This document shows positions 25,690 to 33,748 of a DNA stretch of 64,000 nt, in pieces. The number at the start of each line of letters is the position of its first letter. Position 1 is the stretch's first letter. This DNA comes from Nocardia sp. NRRL S-836 (GTDB lineage: Bacteria; Actinomycetota; Actinomycetes; Mycobacteriales; Pseudonocardiaceae), in the NCBI RefSeq assembly GCF_001279525.1, contig NZ_LGDY01000114.1, positions 186,001 to 250,000 of the forward strand, read 5' to 3'. The notes beneath the pieces are model-generated. The model saw nothing but the letters and a program-made list of their open reading frames with translations. It searched no databases and was not told where the DNA came from. Both the position numbers and the translations under genes were made by a program.

Positions 25690-25812
25690 GCAGAAACGCC
25701 TCGCTTCGCTCGACGGGTGCGGAAAGCCTGAAGTGAGGGAGATTCGTCTCGCTTCGCTCGATAGGCGAGCACCTGCCTGAGGTCAGGGAGAGACGTCTCG
25801 CTTCGCTCCATT
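25690..25812. repeat. Three tandem copies of a 48-49 bp repeat
   Basis: The core CGYCTCGCTTCGCTCS occurs at 25697-25712, 25745-25760 and 25794-25809, that is at 48- and 49-bp intervals, with partly conserved flanks (GAGGGAGA-type sequence before each core). The array fills most of the 434-bp non-coding stretch 25522-25955 between the LAL gene and the PHP gene. Nothing else is recognised there apart from a possible N-terminal extension of the LAL reading frame (25521-25683). Confidence 0.8.
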
Positions 25813-25955
25813 GCCCTGCGAGGTACGAGGCCTGGCCCGGCCACGTGCGGCTCCGCCTCCCTGCCTGTCTGGCTCCTCCCTCGCACCGAGCACGCCCGCC
25901 CGACGCGCCGCGTCGCAACGGAGGCGGGTGGTCGGCGGGTGGGGTAGGAAGAGGT

Positions 25956-26942
25956 ATGGATCCGGTCAAGGCGTTGAAGCAGGTGGCGTTCCACCTCGAA
26001 CGAGCGGGCGAGCCGACCTACCGCGTCCAGGCCTTCCGCAACGCGGCCGCCGTCCTCGCCGGGTTGGCGCCGGAGGACGTCGAGAAGCGGGCCGAGCTCG
26101 GCACGTTGACGGATCTCAAGGGAGTCGGCAAGTCGACCGCCGGTGTGGTCGTGGACGCGCTGGCTGACCGGGAGCCGCAGTACCTCGCGAAGCTCCGGCA
26201 CGTGGAGATCACCGGGGGCGAGGAGTTGCGCGCGCGGCTCAAAGGGGATTGTCACGTGCATTCGGACTGGTCCGACGGGGGCAGTCCGATCAGGGACATG
26301 GCGGAGGCGGCGCGGGACCTCGGGCACGAGTGGATGGTGCTGACCGACCACTCGCCGCGGTTGACCGTCGCCAACGGGCTGTCGCGGGAGCGGTTGGTGA
26401 AGCAGCTCGACGTCGTGGCGGAGCTGAACGTGGAGCTGGCGCCGTTCCTCGTGCTCACCGGCATCGAGGTCGACATCCTCGACGACGGGTCGCTGGACCA
26501 GGACGACGACCTGTTGGAGCGGTTGGACGTCGTGGTCGCGAGTGTCCACTCGAAGTTGAAGATGCCGCGGGCCGAGATGACCGAGCGCATGGTCACGGCG
26601 GTGGCGAACCCGCACGTCGACATCCTCGGGCACTGCACCGGGCGGCTCGTCGTCGGCAAGGGGCGGCCCGAGTCGCAGTTCGACGCGGAGCGGGTTTTCG
26701 AGGCGTGTGCGGAGTACGGCACCGCTGTGGAGATCAACTCACGGCCTGAGCGCCTCGATCCGCCGCGCAGGTTGCTGTCGTTGGCGGTGGATGCCGGGTG
26801 CACGTTCTCGATCGACAGCGACGCGCACGCGCCCGGTCAGCTGGACTGGCTGAACTACGGTTGCGCGCGGGCGGAGGAGTGCGGGGTGACGGCCGACCTG
26901 GTGATCAACACCCGGCCGGCGGCTCGGCTGCTGGCCGGGTGA
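25956..26942 (+). CDS. PHP-domain phosphoesterase with N-terminal helix-hairpin-helix (PolX-like, polymerase palm absent)
   Basis: A 328-aa protein. Residues about 1-75 form a PolX-type N-terminal region with a helix-hairpin-helix (DLKGVGKSTAGVVVDALADR). The PHP domain from about 95 on has the metal ligands HVHSDWSDG, TDHSPR, GIEVDIL, ASVHS, ILGHCTGR and DSDAHAPGQLDW. The nucleotidyltransferase palm and fingers of PolX are missing. ATG 25956 follows GGAAGAGG. A role in DNA end processing or nucleotide phosphate hydrolysis is inferred from the domain pair. Its last 38 bp overlap the convergent next gene. Confidence 0.82.
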   Translation: MDPVKALKQVAFHLERAGEPTYRVQAFRNAAAVLAGLAPEDVEKRAELGTLTDLKGVGKSTAGVVVDALADREPQYLAKLRHVEITGGEELRARLKGDCHVHSDWSDGGSPIRDMAEAARDLGHEWMVLTDHSPRLTVANGLSRERLVKQLDVVAELNVELAPFLVLTGIEVDILDDGSLDQDDDLLERLDVVVASVHSKLKMPRAEMTERMVTAVANPHVDILGHCTGRLVVGKGRPESQFDAERVFEACAEYGTAVEINSRPERLDPPRRLLSLAVDAGCTFSIDSDAHAPGQLDWLNYGCARAEECGVTADLVINTRPAARLLAG

Positions 26943-27483
26943 GGTGTTCGTACCACGACACCAGCGGGCCGGTGTCGGCCAGTGCACGGGCCAGGGCCGC
27001 CCGGCACAGGTCGCGGACCGGGGCCGGGTTCCAGGCGCGGAGAAGTTCCGACAGGTCGCCCAGCCGGCCCAGCGCGTAGCGCTCCAGGCCGGTGCAGATC
27101 GGCACGACCGTCCCGTCCGCGAGCACCACCAGCGGGTCCACCCGCACGAACGCCTGCGGGTCGGCGCGCAGCAGGGCGGCCGACGTCACGTCGAACTGGA
27201 CCTCCACCGCGTCGTCCTCGGCGACCCGGTTGAGCTCGACGGCCGCGTGGACGAGGGTGACGCGGTCCAGCCCGTGCGGGCGCACCCGCACCTTGCGCGC
27301 TCCGGCGCCGACGGCCTCGGCCGCCATCGTGCGCAGCGATGTCACGTTGTCGGGCACCAGGTCGATCAGCACCGTCACCCGGTAGCCGTCGGCAGCGCAG
27401 CGGCCCACGTCGTCCAGCCCGACCACGAGCTCGGCTCCCGGCACCGCGGCGAGCCAGCGAGGGTCGCGGACCTCGACTCCCAT
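26905..27483 (-). CDS. Hypothetical protein resembling the C-terminal part of radical SAM/SPASM-like proteins
   Basis: A 192-aa protein from ATG 27483 (GTG 27519 would add 12 residues). The stretch RVDPLVVLADGTVVPICTGL then ERYALGRLGDLSEL resembles the segment found after the barrel in some radical SAM proteins. No CxxxCxxC cluster and no barrel are present. It may be a standalone domain or the 3' remnant of a longer gene. No ribosome binding site is obvious. It converges with the PHP gene with a 38-bp overlap. Confidence 0.5.
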   Translation of the reverse strand: MGVEVRDPRWLAAVPGAELVVGLDDVGRCAADGYRVTVLIDLVPDNVTSLRTMAAEAVGAGARKVRVRPHGLDRVTLVHAAVELNRVAEDDAVEVQFDVTSAALLRADPQAFVRVDPLVVLADGTVVPICTGLERYALGRLGDLSELLRAWNPAPVRDLCRAALARALADTGPLVSWYEHLTRPAAEPPAGC

Positions 27484-27731
27484 ACCGGGAAGGAACCGCC
27501 GTTCGGACGAGAGATACACCCGCAGGGCTCAGCGGGCCATCCGGTTCGGTGAACGTGGTGGTGACTGCCCGACATCGGCAACGCGGGCCGCGGCGCGGGC
27601 GGCCGTGAGGTCACCGTCAACGTCGTTCTTCCCGCGTTCACCCTTTGGCCCTCGTACGATCATCAGCCACCGATGCACCGCGCTCTACCCTTCGCGACGG
27701 CCCATGTCCGCCAACAAGGAAGTGCGCCGGC

Positions 27732-29093
27732 ATGTCACGTCGCAGGGCTCCACTGGCCGTGCTCGCCACGGTCGTCGTCACGGCGGCAACGATCACCGCC
27801 TCCACCTCAGCGCAAGCAGCCACCACCACGTTCACCGCCACCGCGGACACGTACGTGGACAACGGATCCACCGGCACGAACTACGGCACGTCCGGTCAGC
27901 TCGGCGTGGACAACGCGCCGGTCAAGCGGACGTTCCTGAAGTTCGTGGTGTCCGGCCTCACCGAGACGGTCAGCAGCGTCAAGCTGCGCGTCCACACCGA
28001 CGACGTCTCCGGTGCGGAGAGTCCGAGCGGTGGCACGGTCCGGGCGATGAGCGACACCAGCTGGTCCGAGACCGGTGTCACCTGGAACGCCCAGCCGGGT
28101 GTCGACGGTGCCACGCTCGGGTCGCTCGGCTCGGTCAGCCGCAACGCCTGGTACGAGGTCGACGTCACCGGTCTCGTCACGGGCAACGGCACGTTCGCCG
28201 TCGCGGTCACGTCGAGCAGCTCCGACGGTGCCGACTTCGACTCGCGGGAGTCCGGTGCCACCACGGCGCCGCGGCTCGTGGTCACCACCGGCACGCCGCC
28301 GGCCACCGGGGACCCGGTGTTCGTCGGCGCCGGTGACATCGCGGACTCCGGTACCGGGGACAGCGCGACCGCCGCGTTGCTCGACACCATCCAGGGCACC
28401 GTCTGGACGACCGGGGACAACGTGTACCCGGACGGGACGTTGTCGCAGTTCAACTCCTACTACGAGCCCACGTGGGGGCGACACAAGGCGCGCACGCGGC
28501 CTTCGCCGGGCAACCACGACTACAACACCAGTGGCGCCTCGGGCTACTACAGCTACTTCGGGTCGCTCGCCGGGCCGTCGGGGCAGGGGTACTACTCCTA
28601 CGACATCGGCAACTGGCACATCGTGTCGCTCAACTCCAACATCACCATGTCCGCGGGCAGCGCGCAGGAGCAGTGGCTGCGGCAGGACCTGGCGGCGAGC
28701 ACGAAGCCGTGCACCGCGGCGTACTGGCACCACCCGCTGTTCACCAGTGGTGCCAACCACGCGCCGTCGACGGCGACCAAGCCGTTGTTCCAGGCGTTGT
28801 ACGACTACAACGCGGACGTGGTGCTGTTCGGCCACAACCACCAGTACGAGCGGTTCGCCCCGCAGAACCCGAGTGGCGGGCTGGACACGGCGCGCGGCAT
28901 CAGGACGTTCGTCGCGGGCATGGGCGGTGCGGGGGCCTACGGGTTCGGCACGATCAAGCCGAACAGCGAGGCGCGCAACACCGGTACCCGCGGCGTGCTG
29001 AAGCTGACGTTGCACAGCAACAGCTTCGACTGGCAGTTCGTGCCCGAGTCGGGCAAGACCTACGCCGACAGCGGCACCACGAACTGCCACTGA
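27732..29093 (+). CDS. Secreted metallophosphoesterase with DNRLRE-type N-terminal domain
   Basis: A 453-aa exported protein. The signal peptide covers about residues 1-33 (MSRRRAPLAVLATVVVTAAT to SAQAA). A DNRLRE-like beta-sandwich follows (TYVDNGSTGTNYGTSGQLGV, KRTFLKFVVSG). A calcineurin-like phosphoesterase then has GAGDIAD, TTGDNVYPDG, PGNHDYN, YWHHPLF and FGHNHQYERF. ATG 27732 has AAGGAAG about 9 nt upstream. It heads an operon with an MFS transporter and a propeller protein. Substrate unknown; extracellular phosphate scavenging is a reasonable inference. Confidence 0.88.
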   Translation: MSRRRAPLAVLATVVVTAATITASTSAQAATTTFTATADTYVDNGSTGTNYGTSGQLGVDNAPVKRTFLKFVVSGLTETVSSVKLRVHTDDVSGAESPSGGTVRAMSDTSWSETGVTWNAQPGVDGATLGSLGSVSRNAWYEVDVTGLVTGNGTFAVAVTSSSSDGADFDSRESGATTAPRLVVTTGTPPATGDPVFVGAGDIADSGTGDSATAALLDTIQGTVWTTGDNVYPDGTLSQFNSYYEPTWGRHKARTRPSPGNHDYNTSGASGYYSYFGSLAGPSGQGYYSYDIGNWHIVSLNSNITMSAGSAQEQWLRQDLAASTKPCTAAYWHHPLFTSGANHAPSTATKPLFQALYDYNADVVLFGHNHQYERFAPQNPSGGLDTARGIRTFVAGMGGAGAYGFGTIKPNSEARNTGTRGVLKLTLHSNSFDWQFVPESGKTYADSGTTNCH

Positions 29094-29126
29094 CGCACGC
29101 CACGGGCTGACCGGCTGGAGGCCGAC

Positions 29127-30335
29127 GTGTACCTGTCCACAGTAGACCGACCGAAGGCAGCGAGCTGGAAGGGGCTGAGCGGCAACGTCTTCGCGCTCGG
29201 CACGGTCAGCCTGATCACCGACGTCTCGTCGGAGATGGTGGCCGCCGTCCTGCCGCTGTACCTGGTCGTCGGCCTCCAGCTCAGCCCGGCGGCGTACGGG
29301 CTGGTCGACGGCGTCTACACCGGCGCCACCACGCTGCTCCGGCTGGCCGGGGGCTACCTCGCCGACCGGACCAGGAAGCGCAAGGCCGTCGCGGGGCTCG
29401 GGTACGGGCTCTCCGCGGTGGCGAAGCTCGGGCTGCTGGCCGTGGGCAGCTCCACGGCCGCGCTCGGGCTGGTGATCACCGCCGACCGCGCGGGCAAGGG
29501 GCTGCGCACGGCACCGCGTGACGCCCTGATCACGTTGTCCACGACCGGCGCCGACCTCGGCCGGGCGTTCGGCGTGCACCGGGCGATGGACGGCATCGGC
29601 GCGTTCGCCGGGCCGCTCGTCGCCATGGCGGTGCTCGCCGCGTCGGCCCAGTCGTTCGACGCGGTGTTCATGACCAGCTTCTGCGTGGCCGCGTTCGGCG
29701 TGCTGGTGCTGGTGCTCTACGTGCGCGACCGGCCGGAACCGGTGCAGCGCAGGGAACCCCTCCGGCTGGCCCTGCTGAGGGACCCGGCCGTGCGGAGGAT
29801 CGTCGCCGGAGCCGCGCTGCTCGGTCTGGTCACCATCGGCGACGGGTTCGTGTACCTGTTGCTGCAGAAGCGGGAGGGGCTGGCGTTCGGCTGGTTCCCG
29901 CTGCTCGCGGTCGGCACCAGCCTGGTCTACCTGCTGCTCGCCGCTCCCCTGGGCGCGCTCGCCGACCGGGTCGGGCGGCTGCCGGTGATGCTGTCCGGCT
30001 ACGGCGCGCTGACCGTCGTCTACCTGCTGCTCTTCGGACCGCTCGGCGGCTGGCCGCTGCTCGTGCTGGTCGTGCTGCTGTACGGCGTCTTCTACGCGGC
30101 CACCGACGGCGTGCTGATGGCGCTCGCCGGTCCGGTGCTGCCGGAGTCGCTGCGCACCACCGGTATCGCGTTGATCCAAAGTGGACAGGCGCTGGCCTAC
30201 CTGGGTTCGTCGGTGCTGTTCGGCCTGGGCTGGCAGTTCCTCGGACCGGAGGCCGCCACCAGGATCGCCGCCCTCGCCGTGGTGCTCGCACTGGCCGCCA
30301 CCGCCGCCCTGCTCGGAAGGAAGGTGCGCGCGTGA
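29127..30335 (+). CDS. MFS transporter
   Basis: A 402-aa protein with about 12 hydrophobic helices. The MFS motif A-like loop GYLADRTRKRKAV lies between helices 2 and 3, and a second copy GALADRVGRLPVML follows helix 8. TADRAGKGLRTAPRDALI is typical of a subgroup of putative drug or metabolite exporters. GTG 29127 has CTGGAGG 8 nt upstream. It lies 33 bp after the phosphoesterase and overlaps the next gene by 4 bp, so it is in the same operon. Direction and substrate unknown. Confidence 0.88.
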   Translation: MYLSTVDRPKAASWKGLSGNVFALGTVSLITDVSSEMVAAVLPLYLVVGLQLSPAAYGLVDGVYTGATTLLRLAGGYLADRTRKRKAVAGLGYGLSAVAKLGLLAVGSSTAALGLVITADRAGKGLRTAPRDALITLSTTGADLGRAFGVHRAMDGIGAFAGPLVAMAVLAASAQSFDAVFMTSFCVAAFGVLVLVLYVRDRPEPVQRREPLRLALLRDPAVRRIVAGAALLGLVTIGDGFVYLLLQKREGLAFGWFPLLAVGTSLVYLLLAAPLGALADRVGRLPVMLSGYGALTVVYLLLFGPLGGWPLLVLVVLLYGVFYAATDGVLMALAGPVLPESLRTTGIALIQSGQALAYLGSSVLFGLGWQFLGPEAATRIAALAVVLALAATAALLGRKVRA

Positions 30336-31252
30336 AGCACCGGTTGCTCGTCACCGTGGTCGCCGCCGTGCTGCTGGCCGGCGTCGCGATCGGGTACACC
30401 GCGCTGTCCTCGTCCACCGGTGAGGCGGCGGACTCCGTCCCGGTCGGTGGTGGTCCGCGGCTGCTGGTGCTCGACAACGGCCGGCTCGCCACCGTGTCGC
30501 GCGCCGACCCGGCCGGGCCCAGGGAGGTCACGGCGCAGCGTTGCGACCGCGTCTACGGCGCCGGTGGCACGATCTCCTGCCTGCGGCCGGTCGGTGCGCT
30601 CAAGGCCGGTGAGCTGGCGGTGCTGGACGCGGGCCTGAACGAGCTGCGGACCGTCCCGCTGACCGGGTTCCCCAACCGCACCCGCGTCTCAGCGAGCGGC
30701 CGGATGGTGGCCTGGACGTTGTTCGTCGACGGCCACTCCTACGCCGCCAACGGGTTCTCGACGAGCACGGGCATCCTGGACACGAAGACCGGGACGCTCG
30801 TGCGGTCGCTGGAGGAGCTCTCCATCGAGGGCATGGCCCCGCTGCCCCCGGACGCGAACTTCTGGGGCGTCACGTTCGCCGCCGACGACAACCGCTTCTA
30901 CGCCACCATGTCGACCGGCGGCCACCGCTACCTCATCGAGGGCGACCTCGCGGCCCGCAAGGCCCGCACGCTGGTGGACAACGTCGAATGCCCGTCGCTG
31001 TCGCCCGACGGCACCCGGATCGCCCACAAGGCCGCGGTCGACGGCGACCCGCAACGCGGCTGGCGCGTCTCCGTGCTCGACCTCGCGACCGGACGGGTCA
31101 CGCCGCTGGCGGAGACCCGCAGCGTCGACGACCAGCCGGCCTGGCTCGACGACCGCACGGTCGGCTACGGCATCCAGCGCGACGACGGGACCAACGACGT
31201 GTGGGCCGTTCCCGCGGACGGCAGCGGTACCGCGCAGGTGCTGGTGCCCTAG
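30332..31252 (+). CDS. Membrane-anchored TolB/WD40-like beta-propeller protein
   Basis: A 306-aa protein. The N-terminal signal anchor reads LLVTVVAAVLLAGVAIGYTA. Repeated blades follow, with TolB-type strands such as VECPSLSPDGTRIAHKAA, VDDQPAWLDDRTVGYGI and NDVWAVPADGSG. A cysteine pair (QRCDR, ISCLR) may form a disulphide. GTG 30332 overlaps the transporter stop by 4 bp. It is probably an outward-facing scaffold or sensor that works with the exported phosphoesterase and transporter (inference). Confidence 0.8.
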   Translation: MKHRLLVTVVAAVLLAGVAIGYTALSSSTGEAADSVPVGGGPRLLVLDNGRLATVSRADPAGPREVTAQRCDRVYGAGGTISCLRPVGALKAGELAVLDAGLNELRTVPLTGFPNRTRVSASGRMVAWTLFVDGHSYAANGFSTSTGILDTKTGTLVRSLEELSIEGMAPLPPDANFWGVTFAADDNRFYATMSTGGHRYLIEGDLAARKARTLVDNVECPSLSPDGTRIAHKAAVDGDPQRGWRVSVLDLATGRVTPLAETRSVDDQPAWLDDRTVGYGIQRDDGTNDVWAVPADGSGTAQVLVP

Positions 31253-31313
31253 GCCGGCTCACCCGCGCCCTGGTGACCGCCCCGCGGACCCGATCGGCTG
31301 CCCCGGCGGGCGG

Positions 31314-31622
31314 TCAGACCGGCAGCGGCCTCATCCGGTCCGGCATGTGCGCCCGCAGCGCGTCGTGCAGCAGCGCCACCTCGGCGGCGGCCAGCAGCAC
31401 CGACCCCGTCGCGCACGCCAGTTCGGCCTCTCCGGTCCGCTGGTCGGGCACGTAGGTCAGCGCCACGTCCGGCACCGAACACGACTCGGCTTCGCGAATC
31501 GCGGCCAACAGCTCCGACACCCGCTCGTACCCCAGTCGCGCGCTCCAGCGCAGCGCGGCCGGGGGACGGACGAACAACCGGAGGCCTCCAGCAGCACGGC
31601 GAACCTCCACGCACGTCAACAC
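31314..31622 (-). CDS. Small conserved hypothetical protein
   Basis: A 102-aa protein from GTG 31622, preceded by a full AGGAGG 8 nt upstream, one of the best ribosome binding sites in the window. It is amphipathic with a helical middle (LGYERVSELLAAIREAESCS) and a hydrophobic C-terminal helix (GSVLLAAAEVALLHDALRAH). It has no signal peptide and no recognised family. It stands alone, convergent with the propeller gene. Confidence 0.6.
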   Translation of the reverse strand: MLTCVEVRRAAGGLRLFVRPPAALRWSARLGYERVSELLAAIREAESCSVPDVALTYVPDQRTGEAELACATGSVLLAAAEVALLHDALRAHMPDRMRPLPV

Positions 31623-32083
31623 CGCCGCAACCTCCTAGCACCCCTGCTCACGGCGAGATTAACGATTCTTCCAGCGCGCAAAGGACCGCTGTCACCCGTT
31701 CGGTTCAGTGGCGGCAGGGCTTCCCGAACGGGCGCTCCTCCGCCGTCGCACCGGCGACCAAGCCCTCCACCAGCGCACCTGCGGCCGGAGCGGCGTCGCC
31801 GGGCCGGTGGGCGGGGATCCGGCGGAACAGGGCATCCCGCGCAGAAGCGGAGAAACCACTTGCACCCGAACGAAGCATGCCCCACGAGCGGCCGCATACG
31901 AGCGGTATGCGGCACCCAGGACCTGGACCGCGGTCGGTGCGGGTGAGTCACGGCGCGTACCAGGCGCGCGATCCAGCACGCAGCGTGACTGTCCATTGCG
32001 GACTCATCCGGATGTGTAGGTCCGCGTTCGACGGGTAACCACTGGTCGACCACAAGTGATCACAACGATGATGAGGAGGTTTC
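31623..32083. other. 461-bp intergenic region with a perfect inverted repeat
   Basis: No supported gene lies here. The main structure is GCCGCATAC (31891-31899), a 5-nt loop and GTATGCGGC (31905-31913), a perfect 9-bp dyad that could be an operator or the stem of a small RNA. A SigB-type promoter lies near the right end (32014-32038). The remaining sequence shows only low-quality overlapping frames. Confidence 0.6.
32014..32038 (+). promoter_or_regulatory. Candidate SigB/SigF-type promoter of the SRPBCC-sigma genes
   Basis: GTGT (32014-32017), a 15-bp spacer and GGGTAA (32033-32038) match the general-stress sigma pattern (GTTT, 14-16 bp, GGGTAW) with one change in the -35. It lies 46 bp before the GTG at 32084, and the second gene downstream encodes a sigma factor of just that group. 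Autocontrol is therefore plausible. Confidence 0.5.
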
Positions 32084-32548
32084 GTGACCACCATTGAGAA
32101 GTCGGTGGACGTCCACGTGCCGGTGAGCACCGCGTACAACCAGTGGACCCAGTTCGAATCCTTCCCGGCGTTCATGGACGGCGTCGAGAAGATCGACCAG
32201 GTCACGCCGACCAGGACCCACTGGACCACGAAGATCGGTGGTGTCGTCCGCGAGTTCGACGCGGAGATCACCGAGCAGCACCCCGACGAGCGCGTCGCCT
32301 GGACCGCTGTCGAGGGCACGCCGCAGGCCGGTGTGGTCACGTTCCACCGGATCGACAACGACACGACTCGGGTGCACGTCCAGATGGAGTTCACGCCCGA
32401 GACCATCACCGAGAAGGCGGGCGCCGCACTCGGCGTCGTCGGCCACCGCGTGGAGGGCGACCTCAAGCGGTTCAAGGAGTTCATCGAGAACCGCGGTGTC
32501 GAGACCGGAGCGTGGCGGGGCGACGTCACGCCGCCGCCCCAGGTCTGA
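32084..32548 (+). CDS. SRPBCC (polyketide cyclase/dehydrase-like) protein
   Basis: A 154-aa cytosolic protein of the START-like helix-grip fold: VDVHVPVSTAYNQWTQFESF at the N terminus, HWTTKIGGVVREFDAEITEQ in the sheet, and a long C-terminal helix region (GDLKRFKEFIENRG). GTG 32084 has GAGGAGG just upstream. Such proteins bind small hydrophobic ligands and are common in actinomycete stress regulons. Only 12 bp separate it from the sigma gene, so both are probably transcribed together. Confidence 0.85.
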   Translation: MTTIEKSVDVHVPVSTAYNQWTQFESFPAFMDGVEKIDQVTPTRTHWTTKIGGVVREFDAEITEQHPDERVAWTAVEGTPQAGVVTFHRIDNDTTRVHVQMEFTPETITEKAGAALGVVGHRVEGDLKRFKEFIENRGVETGAWRGDVTPPPQV

Positions 32549-32560
32549 TCGTGGTGCCCG

Positions 32561-33280
32561 TTGACGCCGGACCAGCACGCGGCGTTCGAGGAGCTCGCCC
32601 GCACCGCACGTGACTCGCCGCGCTACCACGCGCTGCGCGACCGCTTGGTGCGCGAGTACCTCCCGCTCGCACGACACATCGCCCGCCGCTTCAGCGAACG
32701 CGGCGAGCCGATGGAGGACCTCGCCCAGGTGGCGGCGGTCGGACTGATCAACGCCATCGACCGGTTCGACGTGGAGCGGCAGACGGACTTCCTGTCCTAC
32801 GCCGTGCCCACGATCACCGGCGAGGTCCGCCGCCACTTCCGCGACCAGTGCTGGGCCGTGCGCGTGCCCAGGCGCCTGAAGGAGCTGTGCGACGCGATCG
32901 ACGGTGCCACCGCCGAGCTGTCGCACCGCTCCGGGCGGTCTCCGACCCCGTCGGAGATCGCCCGGCACCTGGGCATCGCGCTCACCGACGTCTACGAGGG
33001 CCTGCGGGTCGAGAAGAACGTCGCCTTCGCGCCGCTCGACGCGCTGGAGGACAACACCGTCGACGACCCGGCGCTCGAAGGCGTCGAGATCCACGAGGCC
33101 CTGCAGCCGATGCTGCGGGGCCTTCCCCGTCGCGAACGCACGATCGTGGTGCTGCGGTTCTTCGGCCGGCTCACCCAGACGGAGATCGCCCGCCGGGTCG
33201 GCGTCTCCCAGATGCACGTGTCACGGCTGCTGACGAAGTCGCTGGAGCAGCTGCGCACCGGCCTGCTGGCCGAGGAGTGA
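32561..33280 (+). CDS. RNA polymerase sigma factor of the SigB/SigF/SigG stress group
   Basis: A 239-aa sigma-70 group 3 factor. Region 2 has REYLPLARHIARRFSERGEP, MEDLAQVAAVGLINAIDRFD and TDFLSYAVPTITGEVRRHFR. Region 3 has RSGRSPTPSEIARHLGI. Region 4 has ERTIVVLRFFGRLTQTEIAR and RVGVSQMHVSRLLTKSLEQL. The likely start is TTG 32561, with no better in-frame start nearby. No RsbW-type anti-sigma kinase is adjacent, but a STAS protein lies 3.3 kb downstream. It would direct general-stress or developmental genes. Confidence 0.9.
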   Translation: MTPDQHAAFEELARTARDSPRYHALRDRLVREYLPLARHIARRFSERGEPMEDLAQVAAVGLINAIDRFDVERQTDFLSYAVPTITGEVRRHFRDQCWAVRVPRRLKELCDAIDGATAELSHRSGRSPTPSEIARHLGIALTDVYEGLRVEKNVAFAPLDALEDNTVDDPALEGVEIHEALQPMLRGLPRRERTIVVLRFFGRLTQTEIARRVGVSQMHVSRLLTKSLEQLRTGLLAEE

Positions 33281-33322
33281 CGTGAGCGAGCGGGAACGCC
33301 CGGCACTGGTGATACTGAGGGC

Positions 33323-33748
33323 ATGAACCGGTTGCGGTGGCCCCAGAAGCTCGCGATCGGCACCGGGGTGTTGCTCGCGCTCTGGGGCGCGGCCGGCTTC
33401 CTCGTCACCGGCTTCTCCGGGTTCGCGGCCGAGTCGGACACCTGGCTGCTCTGGCTGCGGGTCAACCCGCTGCAGAACGTGCTGCACCTCGTCTTCGGCG
33501 TCCCGCTGCTGCTCGCGTTGGGCAACCTCAGGGCGCTCGGCAACGTGGCGCTGCTGGTGGCAGCGGCACTGCTGGTGACGTTCGGCCTGGGCATGGCGCG
33601 CTACGACGACCAGGTCGTGAACGTGCTCAACGTCAACCCCGGCAGCAACGTGCTGCACCTGCTGGCCGGGTTCGCCGCACTGGCGGTGGCGCAGGGCGCC
33701 GTCTGGTGCCGCCAGTGCGACCGCGCCTCAGCGCTCAAGTCGTCCTGA
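33323..33748 (+). CDS. DUF4383 membrane protein
   Basis: A 141-aa protein with four hydrophobic segments. The DUF4383 signature NPLQNVLHLVFGV occurs once and NPGSNVLHLLAGF a second time, one in each half. ATG 33323 lies 5 bp after a GATACT -10-like box, so translation may be leaderless. Function unknown; the family is widespread in actinomycetes and often stress-induced. Its end overlaps the convergent topoisomerase gene by 14 bp. Confidence 0.82.
   Translation: MNRLRWPQKLAIGTGVLLALWGAAGFLVTGFSGFAAESDTWLLWLRVNPLQNVLHLVFGVPLLLALGNLRALGNVALLVAAALLVTFGLGMARYDDQVVNVLNVNPGSNVLHLLAGFAALAVAQGAVWCRQCDRASALKSS

Noticed and set aside
25690..25812. CRISPR array
   Set aside because: Only three imperfect copies. 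The conserved core is 16 bp, the spacers are similar to one another, and no cas genes are nearby.
31623..32083. A 145-codon minus-strand frame in the intergenic gap
   Set aside because: Cys/Arg-rich random-looking sequence with no start site. It would cover the SigB-type promoter of the opposite strand.
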